Part shown: positions 23,114 to 34,878 of the stretch, one piece after another
Layout: every line of letters begins with the position of its first letter
Position numbering within the stretch: position 1 is the first letter of the stretch
NCBI GenBank assembly: GCA_029204225.1
Contig: CM055108.1
Coordinates: forward strand, 18,693,779 to 18,757,778
From: Diphasiastrum complanatum
Taxonomy: Eukaryota > Streptophyta > Lycopodiopsida > Lycopodiales > Lycopodiaceae
Direction of reading: 5' to 3'
DNA length: 64,000 nucleotides
The notes under the pieces: model-generated
Told to the model about the DNA's origin: nothing
The model's database searches: none
The model's input: only the letters and a program-made list of their open reading frames with translations
Made by a program: the position numbers and the translations under genes

Positions 23114-23455
23114 TTGGTTGCTAAAAGATTGAACGTGACTTCTGTCATTATATCTTTGTTCAATATTGATAAGCGTAGTCATGCACTAGGAAAGAAGGCT
23201 TATTCCGCTGCGCTGGATAGGTCGCTTACAGTCTTCAACTTGTCGAACCGACTCATTTCAGTTTTCTCTTTGCAACATGGTATTAGAGCGTATTGTTATA
23301 TCAATCATACATATGTGTCAAACATGTCTAAACAATCCCTAGCACTTGATCTCGACTATCCAATTGACAAAGTCGACCTCCTTGTCTGTCATATCTGCAT
23401 TTTTGAAAAACAGACTAGGATTCCTTTTAGATGTCATGTGCCAAATATAAGCTAA
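23114..23455 (+). pseudogene. Possible copia pre-integrase fragment
   Basis: The C-terminal part of this frame, VDLLVCHICIFEKQTRIPFR, resembles the CxxCxxGKQTRxPF end of copia GAG-pre-integrase zinc regions, with one Gly changed to Glu. The rest of the frame is not recognisable. No other copia part adjoins it. Confidence 0.4.
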
Positions 23456-23771
23456 TAACAATTACAATGGAAGTAAAGCTAAGAGCAAGAGAAATACCAA
23501 GCATCCAAGATAGCATATCCATAGAAAGCTAGAAACACAAGGATCTGCATAGAATCACAATAGAAATGAAAGAAAGAGTACAAAGCAATGGAAAATGAGC
23601 ATGAGTTCATGTAAATAAGGCACATGAGACCTAGCAATGGGAAATCCCCATAGCTCACATTCACAAGGAGGAAGCAAGAAGCTCTCACTTGCAAATGAGC
23701 CAAAAGATCCACAAATTGATGTCTCTTGCCTAGTTATAGACAATGCTCTCAATTAACTAAAGCCCTTGTTA

Positions 23772-23776
23772 AGTGT
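23772..23776. repeat. Target-site duplication AGTGT (left)
   Basis: AGTGT directly precedes the LTR at 23777 and is repeated at 28316-28320 directly after the other LTR. Confidence 0.85.
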
Positions 23777-24475
23777 TGTGAAAGTACTGTACTTTAGGAC
23801 CATAAATGGATCTACAAAAGATCCACAAGAGTGATTGGATGCTTGCTTAACAATCTATCAAAAAACTAGACACAAAAAAGTTGATCTAGATTGGCAATTT
23901 GACAAACAACAAGCATTGACAATCAAAAGCATTGATAAACATTGAAATCCGAGCCACACGTGTGTACTACAGGCTTTAGTACGGCCTTCAACCTGAGAAA
24001 CAAGTAGAAATTGATTTGGTTTCATTTGGATCACAAAAACTCAATGTACATAGTGAACTAGCTTGAGATTGCCAATGAGCTCCAAAAATTTTCTATCTTC
24101 TCACTATGGGAGCTTGGAATACATAGCAAATTCGACTTCCTTCTTGAAGTTAGGTGGATTTACAACATGTAATAAGGAAGTTGACTCACCCTTCTTGCCC
24201 TAAAATGAAACCCTAGCCTAGATCCTAGAGTTATGCTTGGTAGATAGCTAGTTGGTCAAATTTTCACCTTAAACTTAGGTATAGGTCCTATAAAGTAGGG
24301 ATGACCACCAAATAGACATGATCAACTCTCTTGACTTGACCTAACCTACATCAGGATGGGTTTCCCATGTGGCATCATGGCCTCACATGTGTGGGACCAC
24401 TTGTGTACACAATTTACACTATTCTACATGGTTTTTGATCAAGCTAGATTTGCCAATTTTTGGCAATTCTTCACA
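23777..24475 (-). repeat. Copia 3' LTR (699 bp)
   Basis: It matches 27642-28315 along its length, with scattered substitutions and three length differences. It contains CACACGTGTG at 23955-23964. Confidence 0.9.
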
Positions 24476-24684
24476 CTCCTCCTCAAATTTAGCTTGATCT
24501 ATTTACAACTCTCTTGATAGATGAATGAAAGCTTTAGAAGTGTCTAAAAAATCCAGCTACAAACAAGGAACTTTTGAGACTCCAATAGAGAATGATGTCC
24601 ATGAAGGATCTTTCACCACCTCTTAGAGGATCCCCTACAAGATGTTCCATAACTGTGTCTATATACATGTAGCACACTTCAAAA

Positions 24685-25062
24685 CTAAACATCATGCCAA
24701 GCCATGGATTCCAAGGCATTTTGTGCACTTGAAGATACATCAATTAAACTATTAAGTGCATACATAATGTTGCCAAAGACAACTTGCCTTGCTTGATCCA
24801 TATGATTGAGCCTAGATGGCTCCATCTTGATACTCAAGGTTCTTCTTGGAGTCCTCGGGTCTTGTGCTTGATCCTCCAGTTGACTTGACTCCAAAACATC
24901 AATGAATTGAATAAGGTGATGATCCAAAAGTGCTTCTTCAAGTTTACAAATCTTCCACTCTTGAAAGATCACATTTCCACCATTGACAAATTCTTTGGTG
25001 GAAAACAAGTAGATTCTACAATCTCTACTTAAAGAGCAAAACACTGCCATTATTCCTATCAT
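24685..25062 (-). pseudogene. Copia integrase C-terminal/RT linker fragment
   Basis: The frame has CRIYLFSTKEFVNGGNVIFQ and PRTPRRTLSIKMEPSRLNHM, matching the region between the integrase and RT domains of the sister copia elements at 34.5 and 41.6 kb. It ends at SMAWHDV, where those copies run on toward RT; here the polypurine tract and LTR follow instead. Confidence 0.7.
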
Positions 25063-25225
25063 TGAAATAGGAAATCTTTGGTCCTTACATTAGAATGATC
25101 ATGCACAAAGCATGTGGACACAAAGATTTCCAAAGCAAATGAGGTTTCATCTTTTATGACTCTATTCAAACTGTTACAAAAATAGTTATCCAATGAAATT
25201 GCTTTATCAACAACAAATGTAGATT

Positions 25226-26842
25226 TCAAAGATTCCATTTCATTGTCTTGTCATACAAAGTAATAAACACCATGAATCTTAAAGGTAAGAAACAAGTCAC
25301 CTCATGTCTACTACTACTTTCCAAAAAGTATTCAAAGATAGTAGACTCTCCAATGCTCACCACCCTTGCAAGATGCACACTTGAATGGACAATTTGCATG
25401 CAATTTGATGACTTGGCCATTGTCATTGAGGACTCCCTTGGAACTCTCATGCTTTGAGGCTGATCCTCAAGATCTTCCTCCTTTTGATGCTCCTCCTCAA
25501 TGCAAGCAACATCACACTTTGCCAAGATTTCCTCTTGAGTGATCTCCTCCTTTGCCAAGCTTATTCTTTCAAAAGAAACACTAGCTTTCAACTTAAACAA
25601 TCTTCCATGTTTAAATCCCTTTGCAATGCAAACATCATTCTTCAAGATGAAGCAAACACCATGCTTAAAGTGGACATCCAAACCACTTTCTAAGAGTAGA
25701 CCAACACTAAGCATATTCTTGGTGATTGATGGTACATGAAGGACATTTTCTAGATCCATGCATTTTGAGGATTCTAGACACAAAGAGATGGTGCCAACAC
25801 CATCTATCCTACACTCTTCATCATTTGCAGTAAATACAAACTTTTTAGCATCATTGAATGAGTGTAAGGTTGAGAAAAAGTCCTTTTCACAAGACATGTG
25901 GGAGCTAGTCCCATTGTCGATCCACCAATTGTCTCTTGAATTGCTATTGCTTGTTGGTGAGGATGTAGATGCCATCAAGAATACATCTACTTCATCTTCC
26001 TCCTCCTCCTCCTTTGCAAGGTTTCCTTGTTTGTCCTCCTCCACTTGTGCTCTTAGCCTCTTATAGCATTCAGATGCATAATGCCCCTTCTTTCCACAAA
26101 AGAAGCATTTTTGCTTTGACTTGTCCTTTGAACTTGATGCATCATCCTCTTCGTTGGCCTCCTTTGGATGCTTCTTCTTTCCATTGGTCTTCTTTTTGCC
26201 CTTGAATGAGAAATTGGCTTTCTCATCACCCTCCTACAAAGACAAGGAACTCATCCTAGATTTTGCATGGAGCATCCTACACTCTTCAGCCACTAATACA
26301 CTGTGAAGTTTTTCTATAGTTGGCAAAGTGTCTTGGATGGCAAAACTTTGGACCAAATTTGCAAAGTCATCTCCTAGACCATTAAGAACAATTTGTACAA
26401 GCTCTCCATCATGAATTTTCTCTCCAATGGAGGCCAACTCCCTATTTAGAGACTTGATTCAGAGTACATAACCCTGTGCACTCTCCTCACTTCTCTTCAT
26501 GCTTTGCAAAATCTGATTTCTAAGCATAAGAACTCTAGAAGTGTTGCTAGACTCATAGATTGATTTTAAAGACTCCCAAGCCTCTTTAGCAGTAGTACAT
26601 GCTGATACTTCTCTCAACAAATCATTGCTCACATTCATCTTCACACAATGAAGTACAAGCCTAGATCTCTTCTTGTATCTAGCTAACTCCTGTGCACCTA
26701 GAGGTTCATCTTCATCTTCAATCAAGAACTCATAAAGGTCTTGGAGCACCAAGAGTGACTCCATCCTAACCTTCCAAATAGCATAATTTGTAGAATTCAA
26801 TCTCTCACTAGCTTCTAGAAGGTATGCTCCAGCAGATTCCAT
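25226..26842 (-). pseudogene. Copia gag and protease, interrupted
   Basis: The start at 26842 gives MESAGAYLLEASERL then NSTNYAIWKVRMESLL (gag). The capsid region runs to a TGA near 26459, resumes in the same sense to 26234, has another stop, and then shows the knuckle CFFCGKKGHYASEC near 26070-26112. The protease follows with NWWIDNGTSSHM, in which the usual DSG is DNG, and a pre-integrase-like stretch (VLHVPSITKNMLSVGLLLES). Polyprotein function is lost. It belongs to the element 23777-28315. Confidence 0.85.
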
Positions 26843-27629
26843 CTTACTAGTGACTTCTACAAACAAGAAATTTGATTGACTTGAAACTCACAAAGGTCTC
26901 ACACTTGCAGTGTTTCACTCAAATTTGATTTCTAATCCAACAAATGGACTTATAATCACAGTTCTATCACTCCCTCACAAAGCTGGAATGAAGATAAGAT
27001 GAAGTGAAAACTACTTTCAAACAAATCTTGCCAAAAAATGGATTTGATTGTCTCTAGAAACTCACTAAGGTCTCTCTTTTGTAGTGTTTCACACAAATTA
27101 GATCTCTCATCCAACAAATGGACTTATAATCTCAGTTCTAGCACTCCCTCACAAAGTCGGAATGAAGATAAGATGATGTGAAATCTACTTACAATCAAAT
27201 CTTGCCAAATTTGGCTATTTTTGGATAAAAAAATGACTTAATCTCTTTCTTCCTTCTTGGTGTACTTTCAAGACCTGTTTTTAACCTTGATAGGACTTGA
27301 ACTCAGCCTAGATTAATTAGATTCCATGAAACAAATTCAAATCTAATCAATGCCAAATGATCTTGATAGATTATCCTAGGATCCCCACCAAAAATTACAC
27401 CAACAGCTCACAAATTGAATTTTTTTGGATCAATTGAATACCATGCATTAAATGCAGGTTTAGAGGTGCCCACACGTGGAAAGTACGGATTTGGACCCCT
27501 ACCAAGTTTGGGATCAAATCTCCTCACCAAAATCAAGATTCTAGCTTGCCCTCTCAATACTAGTTTTTAGCACCAAAACTTGCTAAAAATGGATTTGCAT
27601 TAGATCAATGGCTTATGCTCTTGTACTTG

Positions 27630-27641
27630 GCTCTGATACCA
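27630..27641 (-). other. Primer binding site (initiator Met tRNA)
   Basis: On the - strand TGGTATCAGAGC follows the 5' LTR immediately, the standard copia minus-strand primer site. Confidence 0.9.
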
Positions 27642-28315
27642 TGTGAAAGTACTGTACTTTAGGACCATAAATGGATCTACAAAAGATCCACAAGAGTGAT
27701 TGGATGCTTGCTTAACAATCTATCAAAAAACTAGACACAAAAAAGTTGATCTAGATTGGCAATTTGACAAACAACAAGCATTGACAATCAAAAGCATTGA
27801 TAAACATTGAAATCCGGCCCACACGTGTGTAATACAGGCTTTAGTACGGACTTCAACCTGAGAAACAAGTAGAAATTGATTTGGTTTCATTTGGATCACA
27901 AAAACTCAATGTACATAGTGAGCTCCAAAAATTTTCTATCTTCTCACTATGGGAGCTTGGAATAGCAAATTCGGCTTCCTTCTTGAAGTTAGGTGGATTT
28001 CCAGCATGTAATAAGGAAGTTAACTCACCCTTCTTTCCCTAAAATGAAACCCTAGCCTAGATCCTAGAGTTATGCTTGGTAGGTAGCTAGTTGGTCAAAT
28101 TTTCACCTTAAACTTAGGTGTAGGTCCTATAAAGTAGGGATGACCACCAAATAGACATGACCAACTCTCTTGACTTGACCTAACCTACATTAGGATGGGT
28201 TTCCCATGTGGCATCATGGCCTCACATGTGTGGGACCCACTTGTGTACACAATTTACACTATTCTACATGGTTTTTGATCAAGCTAGATTTGCCAATTTT
28301 TGGCAATTCTTCACA
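27642..28315 (-). repeat. Copia 5' LTR (674 bp)
   Basis: Partner of 23777-24475. It ends TTCTTCACA at 28315 and is followed by the target duplication AGTGT. CACACGTGTG lies at 27820-27829. Confidence 0.9.
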
Positions 28316-28766
28316 AGTGTTATTTAGACTACATTGGGCCCTTATTGGCCTATTATTCTTATTAATTACTTTGAAGGGCGGAACCGCCTTGTTCTTCAGG
28401 CTAATAGCTCCTTTTGGGCCTACAAAGCTTGCATTGGATATCATCTTGCATGTATAAGCATGGATATACTAAAAGTACATGACACTCCCCCTACTTAGAC
28501 ATTTTTGTCCTAAAAAATGAAGACTCTTGTCTGATCAGCTTGATCGACGCCTTGGTTAAGTAGTCATGACTAAGGATGTGTCATCCAAAAAGAATATTGC
28601 CTCGTTACAAATCCAAAGCGGTCAAATTGAATCCATTTTGCTAGATTCAGATGTGATCCTTGTTTCCATGAAGGAAAAATGATGGTCGAAGAAGAGGTTG
28701 ATGAAGCACCATATTGCTTATTGGCAACCAATCTGTATGGAATGGATAGAGTGTATCACTGCAATA

Positions 28767-29580
28767 TTATCCTTTGTCCGCTTCCTCGATATCATACCAA
28801 CTTGGATGCTTATCTAATTCCCTTAGATTCTTGGTTTTGTCTTGCATTCGGCCAAAGTTGAACCAGGATTTGATGGTTCGATTGCTCCAAACAATGACTA
28901 AACAATCATTGTTGACATTACTCAATAAAAGATTCACCAAGTTAGCATCCATTGAGCAATGCAAACTTCTCCAAAGAAACTAATACAAATTGCTTGCATA
29001 TTTTAAAGTCAATTTCTGATAGAGTGTTGGTTGACTGAGAGAACATTCCCAATCATTATTCACATCCATACATTATGGATAAGCGCGTGAATTAAATATT
29101 GGCAATTGACTTCTAGAGAATTTATAAGAATAAGGTTCTCCAACAAAAGCCACTTGAAGGTCTTGAATAATGGATGCATGAGACATTGAACAATAATCCA
29201 GAGTATTGATATGAATTGGATTTCCATGGAATAGTGAAATTTCTTCATTGCGGACAATATCCTTGTTGCTTACCTCAGACTACATTAGATTGTTGTCAAA
29301 AATAAAAATATTCTCAAAAGCTGTCAAATCATATTGAACTGGTTCGCAGATTGGATCCTTTAAATAGCCACTCAATTCCAAGCCATGAAATATTGGTGCC
29401 ATATAGTCCTCACTCTGAAAAATGCCTTGATTGAGTTTCTTTAAGCATAGCAATATTTTCAATTTGACGGCCCATAGTCGCTTGTCCATTGATCAGATTA
29501 AGACATTGATGTAGGTCATGTTCCTGACTTTGATGGTTGAAGTGAGACTCAAAAGGATGTTTAAAACATGAAATCTTTTG
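28767..29580 (-). pseudogene. Decayed coding sequence of unknown family
   Basis: From 29489 to 28767 one - strand register runs 241 codons with only three stops (at about 29280, 29080 and 28965), far fewer than random AT-rich DNA would give. It contains MAPIFHGLELSGYLKDPICE, ISLFHGNPIHINTLDYC, and LVNLLLSNVNNDCLVIVWSN. A different register upstream to about 29580 (LNLINGQATMGRQIENIAML) seems to be its N-terminal continuation across a frameshift. I do not recognise it. Its proximity to copy B of the WIAKV domain suggests, without proof, a common element. Confidence 0.45.
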
Positions 29581-29789
29581 AAACTAAACAATATTCTAAA
29601 AATGGATAACTATTTTATTATTCTGCCAAAAACATGTTTTTTTATGAAATTTTTTTCAAAAACCACAAACTTTTTTCTGCAAACAATATTTAGCAAAAAA
29701 ATGCCTTGTAAAATGTCAAAAAAATAAAATTTTTAATATTAAAAATATTAAAAATAAGCAAAATATACAGACATTTATGGTATTTTGAT

Positions 29790-30160
29790 AGTCTAAATCG
29801 ACTTCCATGGTAACTTGTAGAATATATTTGAAGCCAATTATAGTAAATTCACAAATTTTGTTTTGGATTTAATTGCAACATTTTTGCTCGTACTTTCCCA
29901 GGAAAGCATTTGTTGAAACGGTACGCATCCAGTGCACACGTACAATCTTGGTGTCGTCGCTCTAAATGAAGCCAATCACTTTAGCAATCCAAAATGGATG
30001 ACTTTCGTTATTTCCCGATGCCAAAAGTGCGATGAGACTCATGACCTTTAACTCATTGAAGTTACAAGACCATTTAGCTTTGGCAGTATTTATAGTTTGT
30101 CGACTTTTTCTAGGACCCAAATAAATCTCACGTTCTTCATTCTGCACAAAGGTCAAGTAC
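29790..30160 (-). pseudogene. TE-like coding remnant, WIAKV/VHW domain, copy B
   Basis: The - strand reads LKVMSLIALLASGNNESHPF, WIAKVIGFI, then after a TAG TKIVRVHWMRTVSTNAFLGK. It aligns with the + strand remnant at 22231-22460 (SLVALLAL…WIAKVLEF…TKVLRVHWLRTTSTPIF). The two copies lie 8 kb apart in opposite orientation. The function is unknown. Confidence 0.5.
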
Positions 30161-30659
30161 TCAGTCTGTTAGACAACAACAAAGGAATCAACTATCATTG
30201 TTGAAGTTGAAAATCTAAACGGCCAGCAAAACTCCTCAAACGAGTTTGCATCTCCCAATTCAAGCAAAACTAATTTTTGCTCTTCAAAAAAAATCCACCC
30301 ATCAATGTCTGTCAAACTCGTCAAAAAATAGATATGTTGCTTGAATGGTCATTTCCAAAAAGTTTAAAGCTGCAAATGGATCAACTGGACAACGACTTAG
30401 AATTTGCTTTGCACAGGGACACAGATCATGCTACACAGACAGAAAACACTCTCCACAGCAAGCCTCCATAGCAACTGTATTTCTCAAAATGAAATTACAC
30501 TGTACATATAGTTGTTCACTCAGGCAACCCATGCATGACCTAGGTTGCCGTTGGCGGGACGCGTGTCCCCTCGACTTGCCTCGTGGCGAGGCCAACTGAT
30601 CCTTATCCACTAATAGGACCCACAGTACAGTAGCACATTGATTCTACTTTAATTCTAAC

Positions 30660-31560
30660 TCTCTCCATTAAAGTAGAGTCTACTTTTTATACATTGATAT
30701 ACATAGCTTTAAAGTCAGCAAACTTTAAGTACAGAAAGCTTTGATCTAAACTTATCAAACTTTTTTCCAACAAGTGGCTTAGTGAAAATATCAGCTAGTT
30801 GTTCATCTGTGCTACAATGAACAACATAAATTTCACAACTCAGCAACCTCTCACGTATAAAGTGATACTGAATCTCAATGAAACATTGGATTCTCTGCTA
30901 GCTGAATGCCACTCTGACTGTCGCTATGTAAAGTCGTGGGATTTTTCTACTTCATGCCAATTTCTTCCAAGATTTGTCTCAACCATATAGCTTCATGTGC
31001 TGCACTACACATTGTCTTATACTCTGCTTCTATGGTGGAAAGAGCAATTGTACTTTACTTCTTACTAGACCAGAAAAAGTAGCTACCACAAAATTGGAAT
31101 ACGTACCCTGTGGTGGACCTACGATCATCAAAGTCACCTCCCCAATCTGCATCCACATAGCCACACAACTCAGGTAAACCATCATGCTTCCTGTAAATCA
31201 AGACATACTCTGAAGTGCCTTTCACATAACGCAAAATATGTTTAGCTGCCTACCAGTGTATTTTCGTAGGTGCTGCCATAAACTGACTTACAATGCCAAC
31301 AACATATCATATATCTAATCTAGTCGTGGTAAGGTAAATCAAGCTCCCTACTAACTGTCTATACAGCATAGCATCAAATGATTGTGACTCATCAAGCTTA
31401 GAAATCTTTTTACCTAGTTCAATAGGAGTGTTTACTGGTTTGCAATCCTGCAACCTAAACCTGTGCAGCACAAATCTACATGCAAATGCTGAAAATTTGA
31501 TATGCAATCTATAAGCCACCACTTAGGCTGAACCAATGATCCAAAAATCGGCCAAATCCA
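30660..31560 (-). pseudogene. Copia RT C-terminus and RNase H fragment
   Basis: The - strand reads FRLQDCKPVNTPIELGKK, LYRQLVGSLIYLTTTRLDI, then, with stops and shifts, RNase H pieces (HILRYVKGTSEYVLIYRK, DADWGGDFDDRRSTTGYV, ALSTIEAEYKTM, LHSDSQSG). The RRSTTGYVF signature and TIEAEY place it in a different copia lineage from the RKSxSAY elements nearby. The leader and LTR at 31.5-32.4 kb may belong to it, in which case gag to RT is deleted. Confidence 0.8.
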
Positions 31561-31750
31561 GTATGTGAATTCAAAAATCAGGATTGATCAAGTATATTGA
31601 CCTATTTAGTTTTTTGATCTACAAAAGCTCCAATCTACAAAAGCAAAAAATCCGATTTTGGTGTAGAATCCTCTCTAGCATGCTCTAGACTTGATATCTT
31701 TACCAAATCATTGATAGATCTGATTTCCTCCTTCATAACCTGAAACACAA

Positions 31751-31762
31751 GCTCTGATACCA
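31751..31762 (-). other. Primer binding site (initiator Met tRNA)
   Basis: TGGTATCAGAGC on the - strand directly follows the LTR 31763-32411. Confidence 0.85.
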
Positions 31763-32411
31763 TGTGAAATATTTCATATCCTTAAGATCCAATCTACTTG
31801 AATGATCTTTGGTTAGAAAGAGAAATACACTACCAATCTCACCAATGTAGAAAAATCAGCATCTACACACAAAATGAGATGCAAACACCAATAGAACTTG
31901 ATCAAACTTGAATGAAATGAAAAAGTACTATTTCTGTCCGTACAAAACCAGCAAGCTACTATATTTCACACGTGTGGATCTAAAAATAACAAATATAGAT
32001 CATTCTACACATAGAATTGCAACCAATCACCAAGATAGTGCACCAATGGATAGTAGAACCCAAGAGAACCATGTATAAGCATGAAATGAGATAGAGAAGA
32101 GAGAAGATAGCTCTCTCCACGAGTTACATCCTTTTATAACAGATCCAAACCCTATTTGGCCACTTGGCTTTCCCTCCAAAATGCTAACCCTACTAATTTT
32201 GGGTCTAGATTCAATGTACCCAACTATTCAAATTGAATCTACTCAAACTCGCATTCTAACTTTCCCACACTTTCAAAAAGTATTTATTCAGATGAAATTT
32301 AGACTAATGAACTTTCGAAAGTCAACCTTTAAGTCTAAAACAAGTTTTGGCCTCAATATGCCAAATATGAAAATACTGCAAAATGTGATGAAACTAATTG
32401 AATCTTTCACA
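31763..32411 (-). repeat. Copia 5' LTR (649 bp) without visible partner
   Basis: It begins TGTGAAAT and ends TTTCACA, with a primer site on its left, so it is the 5' LTR of a - strand element. About 115 bp of the same family recur in opposite orientation at 36996-37112. No 3' LTR is visible before 30.6 kb. CACACGTGTG lies at 31967-31976. Confidence 0.8.
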
Positions 32412-33002
32412 TAGGATACCTTATTGTAAGTCAAATCATTAACCTAGCTTTGGAATGGTACCTTCGGATATGTCCAAAGAGTGCATAGATAGGGTAGAGA
32501 AAAAGTAAGAACTAAAAATAGCATTTTTCTCATTGTTTTTGGATCTCGAGGCATTGACCCTAAATAGGGTGGATCAAGTGATTATTCAGGTTAGATGTTA
32601 GGGTTAGGTTATGATGAATACATAGAAGCCCTAATATGCTAAGATCCAAGCTCTACATGTATAAATATGTGATGGGATTTCCATCTAATTATGAGCAAAA
32701 TCGAGATTTTTCTTCTTGACTAGTTTGAGTCTATGATCTGATTGATGAATGCTCCTGGCATATGATTTTTTTATGATGATTGAATGATTTTAAAGTTGCA
32801 GGTACAATACACAGGCAGCAACAGGTCGTACTTTCACACGTGTGAAGAGTTTTGGAGCTAATTCATGGAGTTCAAGCCAAGATAAGCTAGGAATCAATGC
32901 ATTGGTTAGTAATCTAGCTTCTAGGTCTTGTTTGGATCTTAAGTAGGTGCTTTCTCCATCATTTCTAGGATAAAATGGGATTATTTTGCTGCATTTTTAT
33001 CA
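32412..33002 (+). repeat. Copia 5' LTR, truncated
   Basis: Aligns with 36411-36995. It contains a tataaata promoter box at about 32660 and CACACGTGTG at 32835-32844. Confidence 0.85.
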
Positions 33003-33776
33003 TGGTATCAGAGCCATTCCAAGAAATGAGCTTCACTTCATGCTAGAATCATAGATTTTGATGCAATTCAAGCATTGATTGCTATCTAGACATAATCTAT
33101 GAGTAGTACCTTCAATTCTTGATCAATTTGAGTGAAGAGAGATCTAATGGTTTTTTATTTACAGGCTTTTTAGCTTCAAAATCTGATTTGAGGTCATCTC
33201 TTATCAATTGGATCAAAATAGCAAGTATTTTGCACTTTCATCATATTGATGCTACTCGATTTGTAGAGTCTATCACATGGAATAGTTTGCAATCAATCAA
33301 AAGGAAGTAAGATCCTTATCTTTGCTACTATAGTAGGTCATTCTTAGACTTATTGATATCTTAGGAATTCAATTTTGGGGTCATCCCAAAGACTTTGATA
33401 AGTGCTCATGAAGGAATGCAATTCTAGTCAAGATTGTGTTCAATTTTTGCATGATGATTCAACCTGATCTTGTAGGAATGATTTGAAGAGGCATTTATGT
33501 GCATATGATTCCTTTTGGTTCAGGTTAGGTGAATCTTATATCCTTGAGAAGTCAAGATTAAGGAGGAGGCAACTCTAGATCCATTTTTTTTGCAAATTCA
33601 AGCTAGTTTCCATTCTTGTTGATATTCATGGATTTGATTTGGCTTGAGATCAGGTAGGATATTATTGAGAGGTCAATTTTTGAGCTTTCTCAAGTCCCTA
33701 GGTAGTGGGATAGCTAGTATTTCAATCATTTCTATTTTGCATCTATTCTTGTGATCAAGAACTTGTTTAAAGATAG

Positions 33777-34775
33777 ATGGCTTCAATCAATGCATATCTT
33801 TTGGATTCACATGATAGATTGAATGCTTCTAATTATTCAATTTGGAAGCTAAGAATGGAATCAATTCCTATCTTACAAGATCTAATGGATATAGTGAGTG
33901 GTGAAGAGGATGAGCCCATTCACCCTCAAGAAGCAAAATTCAAAAGGAGGTGCAAGGTTGCTCTCCATTGTATAAAAATGAATGTAGCTACTGAGCTTCT
34001 TAAGGAGGTAGGTGCTTGCACCTCGACTCAAGAAGCATGGGAAACTCTTCAAAAGATATATGAATCCAAGTATACTTCAAGATTGCTATCCTTGAAGAAT
34101 CAAATCCTTCAATGTTTTCAAGCTAATGGAGATAGTGGACATTCATATGTGTTGAGAGTTAAGGACTTAAACAAGGATCTTGCTTACATAGGAGATTCCA
34201 TTAAGGAGAGTGAACTTGTTCAACTAATCTTGAATGGCTTGAGTGTGGATTTTGCTAACCTAGTGCAAGGCTATGCAATTATGCCATGTAGCTCTATTGA
34301 AGGCAAAACACCCTTTGAAGGCTTGTATGGGAGGAAGCCAAATATCAAGAACTTAAAGGTGTTTGGATACATTTGCTATGTGCATACACCTTTAAAGAAA
34401 AGGACCAAGGAAGATCCATCATCAATCAAAGGTATTATGCTCAGGTATGGCAAAGCAAGCAAGGGATATAAGGTATACATTCCATCTTCCAAAAAGTTTG
34501 TGGTTTCTAGGGATATCATTTTTGATGAGGATAATATGCATAAACTTGTTGATGGCTCAATAAAATCACCTATCAAGAGGGAGGTGGCCGAGGATCAAGA
34601 TGTCATAAATCTTGAGAAGGAACTAGAGCCAAGTGAACCAATCACTCCAAGAAGATCATCAAGGGTAAGAATGGAGCCATTGAGGCTCACATACCAAGAC
34701 AAGAGGAAGCAAGCTGAGGGTAATCCATCTTCATCCTTTGCACTCATTTCACGTTTGAAGAACCTTCATGTGTAG
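33777..34775 (+). pseudogene. Copia gag fused to integrase C-terminus
   Basis: One 332-codon frame. Residues 1-165 are gag (SNYSIWKLRMES, ILNGLSVDFANLVQGYAI). From about residue 166 it becomes the C-terminal part of integrase and the linker (TPFEGLYGRKPNIKNLKVFG, VVSRDIIFDEDN, PRRSSRVRMEPLRL). The knuckle, protease and catalytic core of integrase are deleted with the frame kept open. The deletion point is near 34270. Confidence 0.88.
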
Positions 34776-34878
34776 AAGATGCATTGAGTTCAAAGGAATG
34801 GTTTCAAGCTATGGTAGATGAATATAATGCTTTGATGGAGAATGGCACATGGATCCTTGTTGATAGACTCTTAAGAAT

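Larger units (their letters stand above)
23777..28315 (-). mobile_element. Copia deletion derivative with two LTRs and target duplication
   Basis: LTRs at 23777-24475 and 27642-28315 begin TGTGAA and end TTCACA, and the element is flanked by AGTGT on both sides. On the - strand the order is 5' LTR (right), primer site TGGTATCAGAGC (27641-27630), gag, damaged protease, a small integrase-RT linker piece, polypurine tract (about 24476-24485), 3' LTR. RT, RNase H and the integrase core are missing, so it could move only with help. The 25-bp LTR length difference comes mostly from a 20-bp gap at 24058-24085 relative to the right copy. Confidence 0.92.
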
